Below are positions 17,688 through 27,186 of a stretch of DNA of 64,000 nucleotides, piece after piece (the stretch's first letter is position 1; the number at the start of each line of letters is the position of its first letter). The notes under the pieces are model-generated. The model searched no databases. It was not told the DNA's origin and was given only the letters and a program-made list of their open reading frames with translations. The stretch covers positions 124,001 to 188,000 of the forward strand of contig NZ_JAJQQS010000010.1 in the NCBI RefSeq assembly GCF_021228125.1, in the 5' to 3' direction. The position numbers and the translations under genes are program-made. The DNA comes from Streptomyces albireticuli (GTDB lineage: Bacteria > Actinomycetota > Actinomycetes > Streptomycetales > Streptomycetaceae).

Positions 17688-18636
17688 GGGTTCTCCCGGA
17701 ATGAGGTGAAATAATCTACGGATTCATCAGTGGGGGACGGGCGCGGAAACATCAAAGGACGTCAGCAGGGGCCCATCACGCGCTCACTCGAAAATCGGTG
17801 TCTGGAAGAACATGACCAGGACGTTGCCCGGTACCGTTGGCCCCGCACACCACGTTTTCGCCGTCCCGGCGCCGGCCGGGCCTTCGGCGAGGGCCCGGGG
17901 CCAGTCGTTTCCTTCCAGGAAGCCAACGCCCCCGCTTCGAGCTGTCGCGCCCTGCGTTATCACCTGCTACCTGCCAGCGAGGCCGGCGCATAGGTCCTGA
18001 AATTAGCCCCGCGCGGCCACATGGAGTCGTACGGGAGCCCCCTATCCCTCACGCGCAACGTTCGGCAGCTCGATCGTCATCAGCACTCAGCTCAAAAGAC
18101 TGCACGCCCCAGCAGGATGACCCCTCCCGGCGGACTCGGACGCGTTGGCACCTCGAACTGAACTGGCAGCAGTCAATTCCGCCGATCGCGCGTTACGGCA
18201 AGCTCACAGGGTGAATCCCCCGATGGCGGCGCGACCAGGGGCTGCTGGCTCGCCCCACCCATGGGACACAGCTGGCTGCCTCAGGATCTCTGTCGTTCGG
18301 CGTTGTGACGGTCCTGCTGGAAAGCGGGAAGAACTTAAGGAACCTCTTCCCCTTGAGTCACGGTAGGCGCATAGATGGCGAGCAGGCACACACATCAGTT
18401 TTTTACGAGCATATGCGTTGAGCGGGGTGTGCGCCGTATGCGCCCCGGCGCTTCGTTTGCACGTGCGCCGGTGGTTTGCCGCTCCGCGCGGGTAGGGAAT
18501 CTTCCGTTCCAGAGCACGGCTCTGTGTGGTCAGGAACGTCGTGGCGCGGACCTTCTTCTAGTGCTACAGCCGATGAAGGGGAACCGGTCGATGAGAATCC
18601 GGCAGGTTCTGCTCCACGTTACGTCTGGGAAACGAG
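17688..18636. other. 949 bases without a supportable gene
   Basis: Frames here are short and lack the usual codon-position GC pattern. No tRNA cloverleaf or strong hairpin was recognised. The part from about 18390 to 18420 is AT-richer than its surroundings (a run of six T) and could belong to the promoter of the terpene cluster. It is probably the junction between the mobile-element block and the terpene cluster. Confidence 0.5.
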
Positions 18637-18810
18637 ATGTCTGCCCCTGCCCTTCCGTACACCAGCGGATGGTTGTGGGTCGGGGTGGCCGAAGAATGGT
18701 GCCGCGGGAGTGTCCTGACCAATCCGTTCATGGGGATTGACACCTCCCTGGGCGAAGCCCTGCGCCTGACCGATCCGACCGGCCCTCCGCAGGCAGGTGA
18801 CGTCCCATGA
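18637..18810 (+). CDS. Small ORF coupled to the prenyl synthase
   Basis: A 57-residue frame from ATG 18637 (MSAPALPYTSGWLWVGVAEE) ending in a TGA that overlaps the start of the prenyl diphosphate synthase (ATGA). It has two Trp-rich turns, then GIDTSLGEALRLTDPTGPP. The overlap suggests it is translated and coupled to the synthase. No ribosome site is strong (GGGA upstream). It may be a genuine leader peptide or the tail of a decayed gene. I do not recognise the sequence. Confidence 0.4.
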   Translation: MSAPALPYTSGWLWVGVAEEWCRGSVLTNPFMGIDTSLGEALRLTDPTGPPQAGDVP

Positions 18811-19886
18811 CCACGCCCTTCCTGGCCGCCCAGCCCCTCGACCTGAACACCGCACGCCACCAAATCGACACCGTCCTGGACGACTTTCTTACCGCCAAGA
18901 CACGCACCGCCGCAGCCCGCGGCCTGCCCGAGGAGGTCCCCCAGGCCCTGCGGGATTTCCTGCACGCGGGCGGGAAGCGGCTGCGCCCCCTGCTGTGTGT
19001 CGTCGGCTGGCACGCCGCCGGCGGCACCGGCGATATCGCCCCCGCGATCCGGGCCGCAGCGGCGCTGGAACTCTTCCACGCCTTCGCCCTCATCCACGAC
19101 GACGTCATGGACCACTCCGCCACCCGCCGCGGCGCGCCCACCGTCCACCGCGCCCTGGCCGGCCGCCACCCGGAGACCGGCGGCCACAACACCGCATGGC
19201 TGGGCGTCTGCGGGGCGGTCCTGGTCGGCGACGTGGCCCTGGCCTGGTCCGATGAACTCCTGCACAGCGCCCACCCTCCGCGCCGCCACGCCGCCCTGCG
19301 GCACGTGATCGACCAGATGCGCGAAGAAGTCGTCTACGGCCAGTACCTGGATCTGCTCTCCCCTCTCAGGCCCGCCGAGGATCTGGACGCCGCCCTGAAG
19401 GTGATCCGCTACAAGACCGCGAAATACACCGTCGAGCGCCCCCTGCACACCGGCGCCGCCCTCGCCGGGGCCGGCAGCGCCCTGCGGGCGGACCTGAGTC
19501 GCTTCGCCCTCCCGCTGGGGGAAGCCTTCCAACTGCGTGATGACCTCCTGGGCACGTTCGGCGACCCCGCCCGTACCGGCAAACCGGTCCTGGACGACCT
19601 GCGCGAAGGCAAACACACCGTCCTGCTCGCCCTCGCCACCCGGTGCGCCACCACCACCCAGCACGCCCTGCTGCACACCATGGTGGGCGACCCCGCCCTG
19701 GACGAGAGCGGTGCCGCCCGTATCTGCGAGGTTCTGGAGGCCACTGGCGCCCGCGCGACCGTCGAGACCATGATCGCCACCCGCTACGAACAGGCCCTGG
19801 CCGCCCTGGAGAACACCCCTTACCCGCCCGCTGTCACCCTCGCCCTGCGCCGCATCGCGGCCCTGGCTACGGAACGCGCCTCATGA
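18807..19886 (+). CDS. Polyprenyl (geranylgeranyl/farnesyl) diphosphate synthase
   Basis: 359 residues. It has the trans-prenyl synthase fold motifs: GGKRLRP at about 52, the first Asp-rich motif DDVMD starting near residue 98, and the second, DDLLG, near residue 245. The last motif has Gly where the classic DDxxD has Asp, as in many actinobacterial GGPP synthases. KTAKYTVERPL (about 205) is also typical. It condenses IPP with allylic diphosphates to feed the terpene synthase downstream. Chain length cannot be fixed from the sequence; a C20 product is favoured by gene context. It overlaps the next gene by ATGA. Confidence 0.88.
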   Translation: MTTPFLAAQPLDLNTARHQIDTVLDDFLTAKTRTAAARGLPEEVPQALRDFLHAGGKRLRPLLCVVGWHAAGGTGDIAPAIRAAAALELFHAFALIHDDVMDHSATRRGAPTVHRALAGRHPETGGHNTAWLGVCGAVLVGDVALAWSDELLHSAHPPRRHAALRHVIDQMREEVVYGQYLDLLSPLRPAEDLDAALKVIRYKTAKYTVERPLHTGAALAGAGSALRADLSRFALPLGEAFQLRDDLLGTFGDPARTGKPVLDDLREGKHTVLLALATRCATTTQHALLHTMVGDPALDESGAARICEVLEATGARATVETMIATRYEQALAALENTPYPPAVTLALRRIAALATERAS

Positions 19887-20302
19887 ACCCCCGCGAGCGC
19901 GTGCTGCCGGCTGCTCCGCGCGGCTGCTGTGCCGGGGTGGACCGGGCCATTGTCACCGTGGAGAAGGCCGTGGAGCAGTACTGCCCGCCGGTGTGCGTGC
20001 GCCACGAGATCGTCCTGCAGGCCGGTGCGAAGGCCTCGTACCTCGTCGACTCCGCCTTCGGGATCGACGAAGCCCGGCTGGAAGGCGTCACCACGGTCGG
20101 CGTGACCTCCGGCGCCTCCGTCTCCGCGGTTCTCGTCGACGAGGTCCTGGCCCGGCCGGCCCGGCGCGGCTACGAAGACGTCGAAGCAGTGGAGACCACA
20201 GACGAGGAGATCACCTGCTCACTGCCCAAGGAACTACGCCGCGACCTGCGGGCCAAAGCAGCAGCGGACAGCACTCCGACCACCAGCCTTCGCAGGAAAT
20301 AA
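19883..20302 (+). pseudogene. IspH (HMBPP reductase) remnant with a large internal deletion
   Basis: 139 codons in one open frame. Residues 1-45 match the IspH N-terminus (GCCAGVDRAIVTVEKAVEQY, VCVRHEIV). The sequence then jumps straight to the IspH C-terminus (SYLVDSAFGIDEARLEGVTTVG, VTSGASV, SLPKELRRDLRAKA). Normal IspH is about 310-340 residues; roughly 170-180 central residues are missing, with two of the three Fe-S cysteines. The join is in frame, and the start and stop still overlap both neighbours, so it may still be translated but cannot be an active reductase. A full copy would have raised IPP/DMAPP supply for this cluster. Confidence 0.85.
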
Positions 20303-20316
20303 TGAAGGGGATTCCG

Positions 20317-21411
20317 ATGGGTCCTGCGGCAGAACACGATCATTCCCTGGCCTATGACACCTATGTCAGCCAGAACGTCTCACCGGTCCTTTGGGACGGC
20401 ACACTGTTGAGCCGGTTGAAGACGCCGCGACATGATCTGACCAAGCGCTCCCGCCCGTTTCCGGTCCAGCGCAACTTCTTCTACGTCTCAGCGGTCCAGG
20501 AGAGTGCCCGCTGGCTACGGGAGGCGGTGGTGCCGCCGGAGGCCGAATACGAGCGGCTGCTGCGCGAGGACGTGGGAGGCTTCGTTTCCTGGGTCTATCC
20601 CGACGCCACCGCCCGCCAGATCAGGGCCCTGACCGACTGGCACCACTGGTCGGTCTGGATGGACGATCGAATGGACCGTAAAGCTGCCATCGAGGCCAGC
20701 CTGGACGCCTGCACCGTGCTGGAGTCTGTCGGCACTGCCGAACTGTCGCTCTTCGAGGATTTCTTCCGCCGTATGCGGATGCTGGGCATGAGTGAAAGAT
20801 GCGCTGAACGATTCGTTCAGACCATGCGAATGTACGGGGCATCATCTCGCAAGGAGGTCAAAGCCCGGGACGGTATGGATCACTTCACCTCACTCGCCGC
20901 CTACATCGGCAACCGGCGGGAGTCCGCGGCGATGCCCGTGTACCACACGGTGGCCGACTGGGTCTCGCGCGCGGACCTGTCCGACGAGATCCTCCAGCAC
21001 CCGCTCGTGGCGAAGCTGGAGAACTGTTCCAGCGACTACGCGTTGCTGTACAACGACGCCGGCTCCTTCATCAAGGAGACCCTGGCCGGGCGAAGTGAGG
21101 GAACCTTCGTCCGGATGCTCTCCGAAGCCGAGGGCCTTTCCGCACAGGAAGCCCTCTACGAGGTGGCCGACATGGCAGCGGCCGCTGCGGATGACCTCGA
21201 GGCCACCAGCGACCTCATCGACGACTGCGGCCTGCCGACAGACCAGCGCGAGCGCATCCACCGCTACGCCGGGGCCCTGCGCCAGTTCGCCGGCGGGGTC
21301 AACCACTGGAGCAATCACACCTGCCGGTACCTCGTCGGACAATCCCTGGTGGGAACAGCAGCGACATCCCGTGCAGGTGATGTCCACGGCCTCCGGGAAC
21401 CCGCCGCTTGA
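20317..21411 (+). CDS. Class I terpene synthase
   Basis: 364 residues from ATG 20317, which has GAAGGGG six bases upstream; ATG 20302 overlaps the previous stop and is an alternative. The metal-binding motif DDRMD is at about 116-120. The NSE motif is NDAGSFIKE, near 246-254. A C-terminal CRY pair near 337 matches the usual RY pair. All three Mg-binding and diphosphate-sensor features are in place, so the enzyme should be active. Size and cluster (prenyl synthase, P450s) suggest a sesqui- or diterpene cyclase. The product cannot be predicted from motifs. Confidence 0.9.
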   Translation: MGPAAEHDHSLAYDTYVSQNVSPVLWDGTLLSRLKTPRHDLTKRSRPFPVQRNFFYVSAVQESARWLREAVVPPEAEYERLLREDVGGFVSWVYPDATARQIRALTDWHHWSVWMDDRMDRKAAIEASLDACTVLESVGTAELSLFEDFFRRMRMLGMSERCAERFVQTMRMYGASSRKEVKARDGMDHFTSLAAYIGNRRESAAMPVYHTVADWVSRADLSDEILQHPLVAKLENCSSDYALLYNDAGSFIKETLAGRSEGTFVRMLSEAEGLSAQEALYEVADMAAAAADDLEATSDLIDDCGLPTDQRERIHRYAGALRQFAGGVNHWSNHTCRYLVGQSLVGTAATSRAGDVHGLREPAA

Positions 21412-21515
21412 GTCACCACGTGCCGACCGGGGGTGAACGGCATCCGGCGGCATCCCGCCGGGCAGCATCTCCCAGACGCGTCCTGCCTGATCTGCGAACA
21501 CGAAGGTGGTGGCCG

Positions 21516-22295
21516 ATGACCGTCATCAGCCTGTGGCCGACGAGCACCGCGCAGCGCGTCGTGGAGGCGCTCGGTGTCGCTGCGGCCGAGCTGTCCGGCC
21601 TCGATGCCCGCGTGGAGCACTATCAGGTGCCGCAAGGCGGTTACGCGGCGCTGACCGGGCACAGCGGATCCGAGGTGTTCAGCCTGGAGGCGCGGCTCGG
21701 CCCCGCCTACCGCATGCCGGGACACTCGATGTGGGCGGTGTTCCAGGTCTTCGACCCCGAGCAGCCCAACCTGGCCCTCGTGAGGATGATGGACCGGAAC
21801 GATGACAACAGCTTGCCGGTCATGGACCGTCGCCGTCCCGTCTACGGCCTCGAACTCGACATTCAGCTCTGCGAAAAATTCATTCCCGTCTGCAATCGGG
21901 TACTGAACGAACTCGACCCCACCGGTCGCGGCCGCAGCCAGCATGTGGACACCTACCACGGCCACGTCCCACTGAGTTACATGCTTCGGGTGCCCACATT
22001 TGTATCGGTCGCGTCCGGCCTCTTCCGCCGCTTCCGCGAGGAAGGCCAGTCGGCGATCATCCTGGCGGACTTCCACGACCCCCTCGCCGTCCCGGTCGTC
22101 AACCTCATCAAGAACATGCTGGGGAAGCGCGACCGCCATTTCATCCCCCGCACCTCGCAACCCTCCGGGGCCCGGGTCCTGCTCCGCAGCCCGGACGGGT
22201 CCATCTATCAGTTCGGCGGCATGTCCACGGCCGTCGACCAAGGCATCGGCCTCGCCCGTCGCGGACTGGCGGGAAGCCAGGCAGCACGGAATTGA
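21516..22295 (+). CDS. Unknown protein in the terpene cluster
   Basis: 259 residues from ATG 21516 with an AAGGTGG ribosome site. It lies between the terpene synthase and the first P450, in the same direction. It is soluble, with no signal peptide or membrane helix. Features include HYQVPQGGYAALTGHSG near 30, MDRNDDNSLPVMDRRRPVYG near 95 and DTYHGHVPLSYMLRVPT near 150. Conserved-looking Asp/His/Tyr residues are consistent with an enzyme or carrier. I recognise no known family, and it could be a tailoring enzyme unique to this kind of cluster. Confidence 0.75.
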   Translation: MTVISLWPTSTAQRVVEALGVAAAELSGLDARVEHYQVPQGGYAALTGHSGSEVFSLEARLGPAYRMPGHSMWAVFQVFDPEQPNLALVRMMDRNDDNSLPVMDRRRPVYGLELDIQLCEKFIPVCNRVLNELDPTGRGRSQHVDTYHGHVPLSYMLRVPTFVSVASGLFRRFREEGQSAIILADFHDPLAVPVVNLIKNMLGKRDRHFIPRTSQPSGARVLLRSPDGSIYQFGGMSTAVDQGIGLARRGLAGSQAARN

Positions 22296-22374
22296 AGCCC
22301 ATCCGCGGGCCCCGGCACCCCTCGGCGTGCCCGTCGCACCGAACCACCGCCTCAACCTCCGACTGCAAGGACTC

Positions 22375-23775
22375 ATGACGATGACCTCCCGGGAAAACCG
22401 CTCCAGCAGCGCGCAATCCGCAGCCTCGCCACCTGAGTCACGGCATCGTGACGGGCGGAAAGCGCCGGTGGCCCTGCCCTTGCTCGGCCATGCCTGGCCC
22501 CTCATGCGCTCCCCCCTCCGCTTCATGACCCAGTTGTCCTCCTACGGCGATGTGGTTCCCCTTCGCCTGGGCACCCTCCCCGTGCAAGCGGTGACGGACC
22601 CGGGCCTGGTCCACCGGGTCCTGGCGACCGACGGCCGCAGCTTCGTGCGCGGCCGCTTCTTCGAGAAGACGGGAATGATCGGCGGGGAGCAGGGCCTGGT
22701 CGCCATCTCGGGGCCTACCCACCTGCGTGACCGTCGGGCCCTGCAGCCGATGTTCCGGCGCGATCACATCGCCGGGTTCGCCAAGGGCATGCGGGAGGCC
22801 GCACAGGACGTCACAGGACGGTGGGAAGCCGGCCAGGTGGTGCCCGTCGACCATGCCATGAACGAGCTCGTGCTCTCCTCCCTGGTCCGGAGCTTGCTCG
22901 GCGGCCGTCCCTCCGAGGAGATGACCGCCGCCTTCCATCGGAACCTGTCGATCCTGTCGCAAGGGCTGGTGACCCGTTGCATCCTGCCGACGTGGTGCAT
23001 GTACGTACCCACACCCTCCAACCGCAGGTTCCAGCACGCCATCGACTCGATGCGGTCGGCAATCAACCAGGCCATCACGGTCTGCCGGGACCGGGAGCAG
23101 GGAACGGCCGGTCTGCTCGACCTGATCACCGAACAGCGGGAAGAAGACGGCCAGGTATGGACCGACCGGAAGATCTGTGACCATGTCATGCACATCATGC
23201 TTGCCGGAGTGGAGACTTCCGGAGCCACGCTCGCTTGGGTCTTCCACGAACTGGGCCGCCATCCCCGCATCGCTGATCAGGTCCAGGCCGAGGTCGACCG
23301 TGTCCTCGGGGGCGCCCCGCCGGACACGGATGACCTGCCGAAGCTGGAGCTGACCGGACGGGTCATCCTGGAGACCCTGCGTCAGCACGCGATCTGGATG
23401 GGCATGCGCCGTACGAAGGATCCCGTCACCCTGGGGGAAACGACCCTGCCCGCCGGGACCGAGGTGCTCTACAGCCCGCACGCGCTCCACCACGATCCGC
23501 GCTGGTTTCCCGAACCGGAGAGGTTCGACCCCGACCGCTGGCTTCCCGAGAGGGCTCACTCAGTGCCCAAAGGGGCGTACATCCCGTTCGGCGCCGGCGT
23601 GCACAAGTGCATCGGCGACTCGTTCGCCATCATGGAGATCACGATCGTCACTGCCGTGATCTTCCAGCGCTGGCGGTTGCAACCGGTGCCCGAAGCGAAG
23701 GTCGTTCCGGTAGCACGCGCCGACGTGCACCCCAATCACTTGCCCATGACGGTTACGCCGCGCGCCAGCCTGTGA
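22375..23775 (+). CDS. Cytochrome P450
   Basis: 466 residues from ATG 22375 (GCAAGG upstream). It has the P450 landmarks: Pro-rich N-terminus (PVALPLLGHAWPL), I-helix AGVETSGATLAW, ExxR (ETLR), the PERF-type region (EPERFDPDRWLPE) and the haem loop FGAGVHKCIGDSFA with the axial Cys. There is no N-terminal membrane anchor, as usual in bacteria. It needs a ferredoxin and reductase, and none is encoded nearby. Position after the terpene synthase suggests it oxidises the cyclised terpene. Confidence 0.92.
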   Translation: MTMTSRENRSSSAQSAASPPESRHRDGRKAPVALPLLGHAWPLMRSPLRFMTQLSSYGDVVPLRLGTLPVQAVTDPGLVHRVLATDGRSFVRGRFFEKTGMIGGEQGLVAISGPTHLRDRRALQPMFRRDHIAGFAKGMREAAQDVTGRWEAGQVVPVDHAMNELVLSSLVRSLLGGRPSEEMTAAFHRNLSILSQGLVTRCILPTWCMYVPTPSNRRFQHAIDSMRSAINQAITVCRDREQGTAGLLDLITEQREEDGQVWTDRKICDHVMHIMLAGVETSGATLAWVFHELGRHPRIADQVQAEVDRVLGGAPPDTDDLPKLELTGRVILETLRQHAIWMGMRRTKDPVTLGETTLPAGTEVLYSPHALHHDPRWFPEPERFDPDRWLPERAHSVPKGAYIPFGAGVHKCIGDSFAIMEITIVTAVIFQRWRLQPVPEAKVVPVARADVHPNHLPMTVTPRASL

Positions 23776-23907
23776 CGACCCATGACCGACGCGGATCGCT
23801 CAGGATCTGCACGCCGATCGCAGGACACTGAGGCATGGGGCAAGCAAAGGCTCCTGCACGGCTCATCTGCCCTCGAAACGGTCCACTGACCCCTTGGGAG
23901 TGACCCA

Positions 23908-25277
23908 GTGCCGAAACACGCGACAGACCATGCGAAGCCGTGGCGGATCGGTCAGGCCTCCGGTGCCCTTCCCCTGCTGGGGCACGCGCTCGCCCTGCGG
24001 CGCACACCGCTGGACTTCTTGACGTCTCTGCCGGCTCAGGGAGATATCGTGCGGATCAAGCTCGGTCCGTCGACCGCATATGTGGTGTGTGCCCCGGAAC
24101 TGGTGCACCAGCTCCTGGCAGCTCCTGCCGTCTTCGACAAGGGCGGCCCCCTGTTCAAGGTGGCGCGCGACACTCTGGGCAACGGCCTCGTCACCGCGCT
24201 ACGTGAGGATCACCGCAGGCAACGCGCCCTGGCACAGCCCTCGTTCAGCAACAAGCGCATCGCCACTTACTTCAAGGTGATGCAGGAGGAGGCCCACAAC
24301 ACCATCGCCTCATGGTCCGATGGACAACCCCTCGATGCGGCCCAGGTGCTCTCCAGGATGACGGCGAATGTCACGATCCAAGCCTTGCTCGGCTCACACA
24401 TCACCGACGAAGAAGTTGCCACCCTTCCGCCACATCTGGAACGGTGCACCAAACTGACCTATCGGCGTGCGACAACACCGATCCCTGCTCTCAACCGGCT
24501 GCCCACGCGGTCCACCAGAGACTACTGGGAGAGCGTCGCCGCCATCCGCAGGATGGGGCAGGTGTCCATCGACCGTCACCGGAAAGACGGAGCGAGCCAG
24601 GATTCCCTGATCTCCTCTCTGATGCATGCCGGCACGACTGAAGAGGCCTTCACTGATGAGGAACTCGTCGACCAGATCGTTACCCTCCTTTTTGCCGGGG
24701 CCGAGACCACGGGGCAACGCTGGCGTGGACTTTCTACCACCTGGCAAACAACCCGAGCGCGGAAGAAGCCCTGCATCAGGAACTCGATGACGTCCTGGAC
24801 GGAAACCCCCCGTCCTTCGCCGACCTCCCCAGGCTGGGGCACCTCAATCGCTGCCTCACCGAAGCACTCCGGATGACGCCGCCGGGGTGGATCTTCTCGC
24901 GATCCGTCACCTCGGCCACGGAACTCGGTGGCGTGCAGCTTCCCGCCCGAACCGACGTGTTCTGGAGCCCGTATCTCCTTCATCGTCTTCCGGACGTCTT
25001 TCCCGCGCCCGACACTTACGACCCCGACCGGTGGCTTCCTGAGAGGGCCTCCTCCCGGCAGTGGAAGGCCCTGCTTCCTTTCGGCCACGGCAGCCGCAAA
25101 TGTATCGGTGACACCTTCGGCATGGCGGAAGCCGCCCTCATCCTCGCCGCCATCGCCTCGCACTGGCGCCTCGTACCCGACCCACACGCCCCTCCTGCCC
25201 GGCAGACCGTCAGCGCCACAATGATCCTCCGGTCCTTGCCAGTCATAGCTCTTCGCCGGCGCCCCACCTTTTGGTGA
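23908..25277 (+). pseudogene. Cytochrome P450 with a one-base deletion
   Basis: The frame from GTG 23908 (GGGAG upstream) encodes a P450 to the I-helix AGAETTG at about 24715. The open frame then goes out of register. From there the other frame reads TLAWTFYHLANNPSAEEAL, then the ExxR region (TEALRM), DPDRWLPERA, and haem loop FGHGSRKCIGDTFG, ending at TGA 25277. Restoring one G in the GGGG run at 24711-24714 gives one complete 456-residue P450. It is therefore either a decayed gene or a homopolymer sequencing error. Both frames overlap with no other damage, so a single recent event is likely. Confidence 0.88.
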
Positions 25278-25544
25278 TCACTGAACGAGGCGGGCCCGGG
25301 ACGCCGACGTGTAGGTGATGTCGACGACGAACGGGCCGGGAGTGATGGGCGTGTTGCTGCCGAAGTCCTTGGTCCACGTCTCGCCGATGGTCGGACTGTC
25401 GCGTCCCTGTAGCCCTGCCTGTGCTCCCCGCACTCAGGGGTGCCTTGCGGCGCCCGTGACGAGGAAGTCGGTTCCGCCCCGACCGGCGGTGTACACGGCC
25501 AAGGCAAGCGGCACCGCCGTACAGGTGAGCCAGGAGAGTTTCAC
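25278..25544 (-). pseudogene. Decayed copy of the 27187-27717 secreted protein
   Basis: Minus strand. A GTG at 25544 opens VKLSWLTCTAVPLALAV, close to MKFSRLAYTAVPLVLAA at the start of the 27.2-kb gene. That frame stops after about 36 codons. ECGEHRQGYRDATV follows in another frame, and PTIGETWTKDFGSNTPITPGP in a third, matching CRDRGPGYTD and AVGQTWTADFGVDTPIGKGP of the intact gene. The remnant ends at TGA 25278-25280, right against the P450 stop. At least two frameshifts and a missing C-terminal half make it nonfunctional. Confidence 0.8.
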
Positions 25545-25606
25545 GACGCGCTAGCCCTTGCCCAGCTGAGGTCTGGCCGTCAGACGGCGTCCAGAGAGCT
25601 GCCGGG

Positions 25607-26479
25607 TCACAGGGGCAGGGCTTGTGCCAGTTCGCGGTACTGCCGTAGCAGTTCGGGGTAGCTCTGTTCCGGGGGCAGGATGATCTGTACGGCGACGTGG
25701 TCGGCTCCTGCCTTCCGGAACTCCTCGATGCGGGTGCTGATTTGTTGCCCGTCGCCGAGGGCGACGAGGGCGTCGACGAGGCGGTTGCTGCCGCCGCCGG
25801 TGAAGTCGTCCTCGGTGTAGCCGGCGCGCTGGAGGTTGTTGGTGTAGTTGGGCAGGGTCAGGTAGCCGGTGAGGTAGTCGCGGGCGGTGGCGCGGGCGCG
25901 GGCCTCGTCGGTGTCGAGGACGGCTTTCATTTCCGGGCCGAGGAAGGGCTGGTCTCCCAGGGCCGTGCGGGCCTGGGCGGTGAACTCGGGTGTGACGAGG
26001 TAGGGGATGGCGCCGGCCGCGCGGTCGCCGGCCAGGCGGAGCATCTTGGGGCCGATCGCGGCGAGCACGCGCCGGTCAGCAGGTACCGGCTCGGGAGCGG
26101 TGTCCAGGGCGGTGAGGTAGTCCCGCATGGCGGAGTACGGGCGGTTGTACTGGGCGGCGAAGCGGGCGTGGCTGACGCCCAGGCCGAGGAGGAGGCGTTC
26201 GCGGTCGGCGGGGGCCAGGGCGGCGCGCTGCCGGGTGACATCGGCTGCTTGGTGCTGCCAGATGCTCAGGATGCTGGTGCCCACCGTGATGTGGTTCGTC
26301 GCGGCCAGCAGGTGGGCGGCGTGAGCGAGGCTGGGGCTGCCGCCGATCCACAGGGCCGCGTAGCCGAGCTCTTCCAGCTCCGCCGCGGCGTCACGGAGCC
26401 GGCCGAGGTCGTCGGGGTCGTCCGTCTGGAGTTTGTTGCTCCAGATGCCGATGGGGCCGAGGCCCGGGAGGGGTGCCAA
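25607..26479 (-). CDS. LLM-class F420-dependent oxidoreductase
   Basis: 290 residues. The fold pattern is a luciferase-like TIM barrel: ELGYAALWIGGSPSLAHAAHLLAATNHITVGTSILS, then RLLLGLGVSHA, and the late AGADHVAVQ segment. These fit the actinobacterial LLM group that uses F420. It lies 94 bases downstream of an NADPH:F420-reductase-like gene on the same strand, which suggests a linked F420 system. The substrate is unknown. Confidence 0.88.
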   Translation of the reverse strand: MAPLPGLGPIGIWSNKLQTDDPDDLGRLRDAAAELEELGYAALWIGGSPSLAHAAHLLAATNHITVGTSILSIWQHQAADVTRQRAALAPADRERLLLGLGVSHARFAAQYNRPYSAMRDYLTALDTAPEPVPADRRVLAAIGPKMLRLAGDRAAGAIPYLVTPEFTAQARTALGDQPFLGPEMKAVLDTDEARARATARDYLTGYLTLPNYTNNLQRAGYTEDDFTGGGSNRLVDALVALGDGQQISTRIEEFRKAGADHVAVQIILPPEQSYPELLRQYRELAQALPL

Positions 26480-26573
26480 GGTTTGTCACCTGCCACGTGC
26501 GGTGCCGGTCGCGCCAAGGGCGCAGGGAGGGTGCTGCCGTCGTTCCCGCCTCAGGGCCGGGGGCGGGGGGCGG

Positions 26574-27182
26574 TCAGAGAGCGAGGATGTCCTTGCGGGG
26601 CCCGCCGAGCGGTCCGCCGCTGTCGAAGAGGGGGCCGCCCTCGGCGAGGGTCCCGGTGTCGACGGCCTGGAAGCCGGCACTGTCGGCCAGGTCGGCCACC
26701 TTCCGCTTGGCACCGGCGTCGTCCCCGGCGAGCAGGACGATGCGGCGCCCGCCGTCGACGGCGGGATCCTCGGCGAGGACCTGGGCGGGGTAGGTGTTGA
26801 AGCCCTTGACCACCAGGGCGCCGGGGAGGAGTGAGGCGACGACCTCCGTGGGCGCGCGGCCTGCGGTGTCGGCGTGCTCCAGGCCGCCTGCGGTCTCGCG
26901 CAGCGGGTTGATGGGGACGAGGACGGTGCATCCCTGCCAGGAGGAGACCGAGGCGATCGCGCTCTCCTTCTGGTCCCACTGCACGGCCAGGACCACGACG
27001 TCACTGAAGTCGGCGGCCTCCTGGGCTGTCCCGGCCGAGGCGTTCCCGCCGAGCTCGCCGACGAGACCGGCCAGGGCGTCCGGGCCGCGCGAGCTCGAGA
27101 GTTTCACCTGGTGTCCCGCGCGGGTGAAGTGCTGGGCCAGGGCGGTGCCCAGGCGGCCGGCGCCGATGATTCCCACCTTCAT
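26574..27182 (-). CDS. NADPH:F420 reductase-like protein
   Basis: 202 residues with an N-terminal Rossmann motif MKVGIIGAGRLGTALAQHF and a second strand LSSSRGPDAL, which may select NADP. It continues with DVVVLAVQW and VVKGFNTYPAQVL, as in F420-dependent NADP reductase-like proteins. These pass hydride between NADPH and F420, and would recycle cofactor for the LLM enzyme next door. No membrane segment. It ends 94 bases from the LLM start and begins 4 bases after the secreted-protein stop, so the three may share a transcript. Confidence 0.85.
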   Translation of the reverse strand: MKVGIIGAGRLGTALAQHFTRAGHQVKLSSSRGPDALAGLVGELGGNASAGTAQEAADFSDVVVLAVQWDQKESAIASVSSWQGCTVLVPINPLRETAGGLEHADTAGRAPTEVVASLLPGALVVKGFNTYPAQVLAEDPAVDGGRRIVLLAGDDAGAKRKVADLADSAGFQAVDTGTLAEGGPLFDSGGPLGGPRKDILAL

Positions 27183-27186
27183 GTCC

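Noticed and set aside
17688..18636. tRNA or small RNA gene in the empty stretch
   Set aside because: No cloverleaf, TTCGA loop or strong hairpin was found by eye; an RNA cannot be excluded without a covariance-model search.
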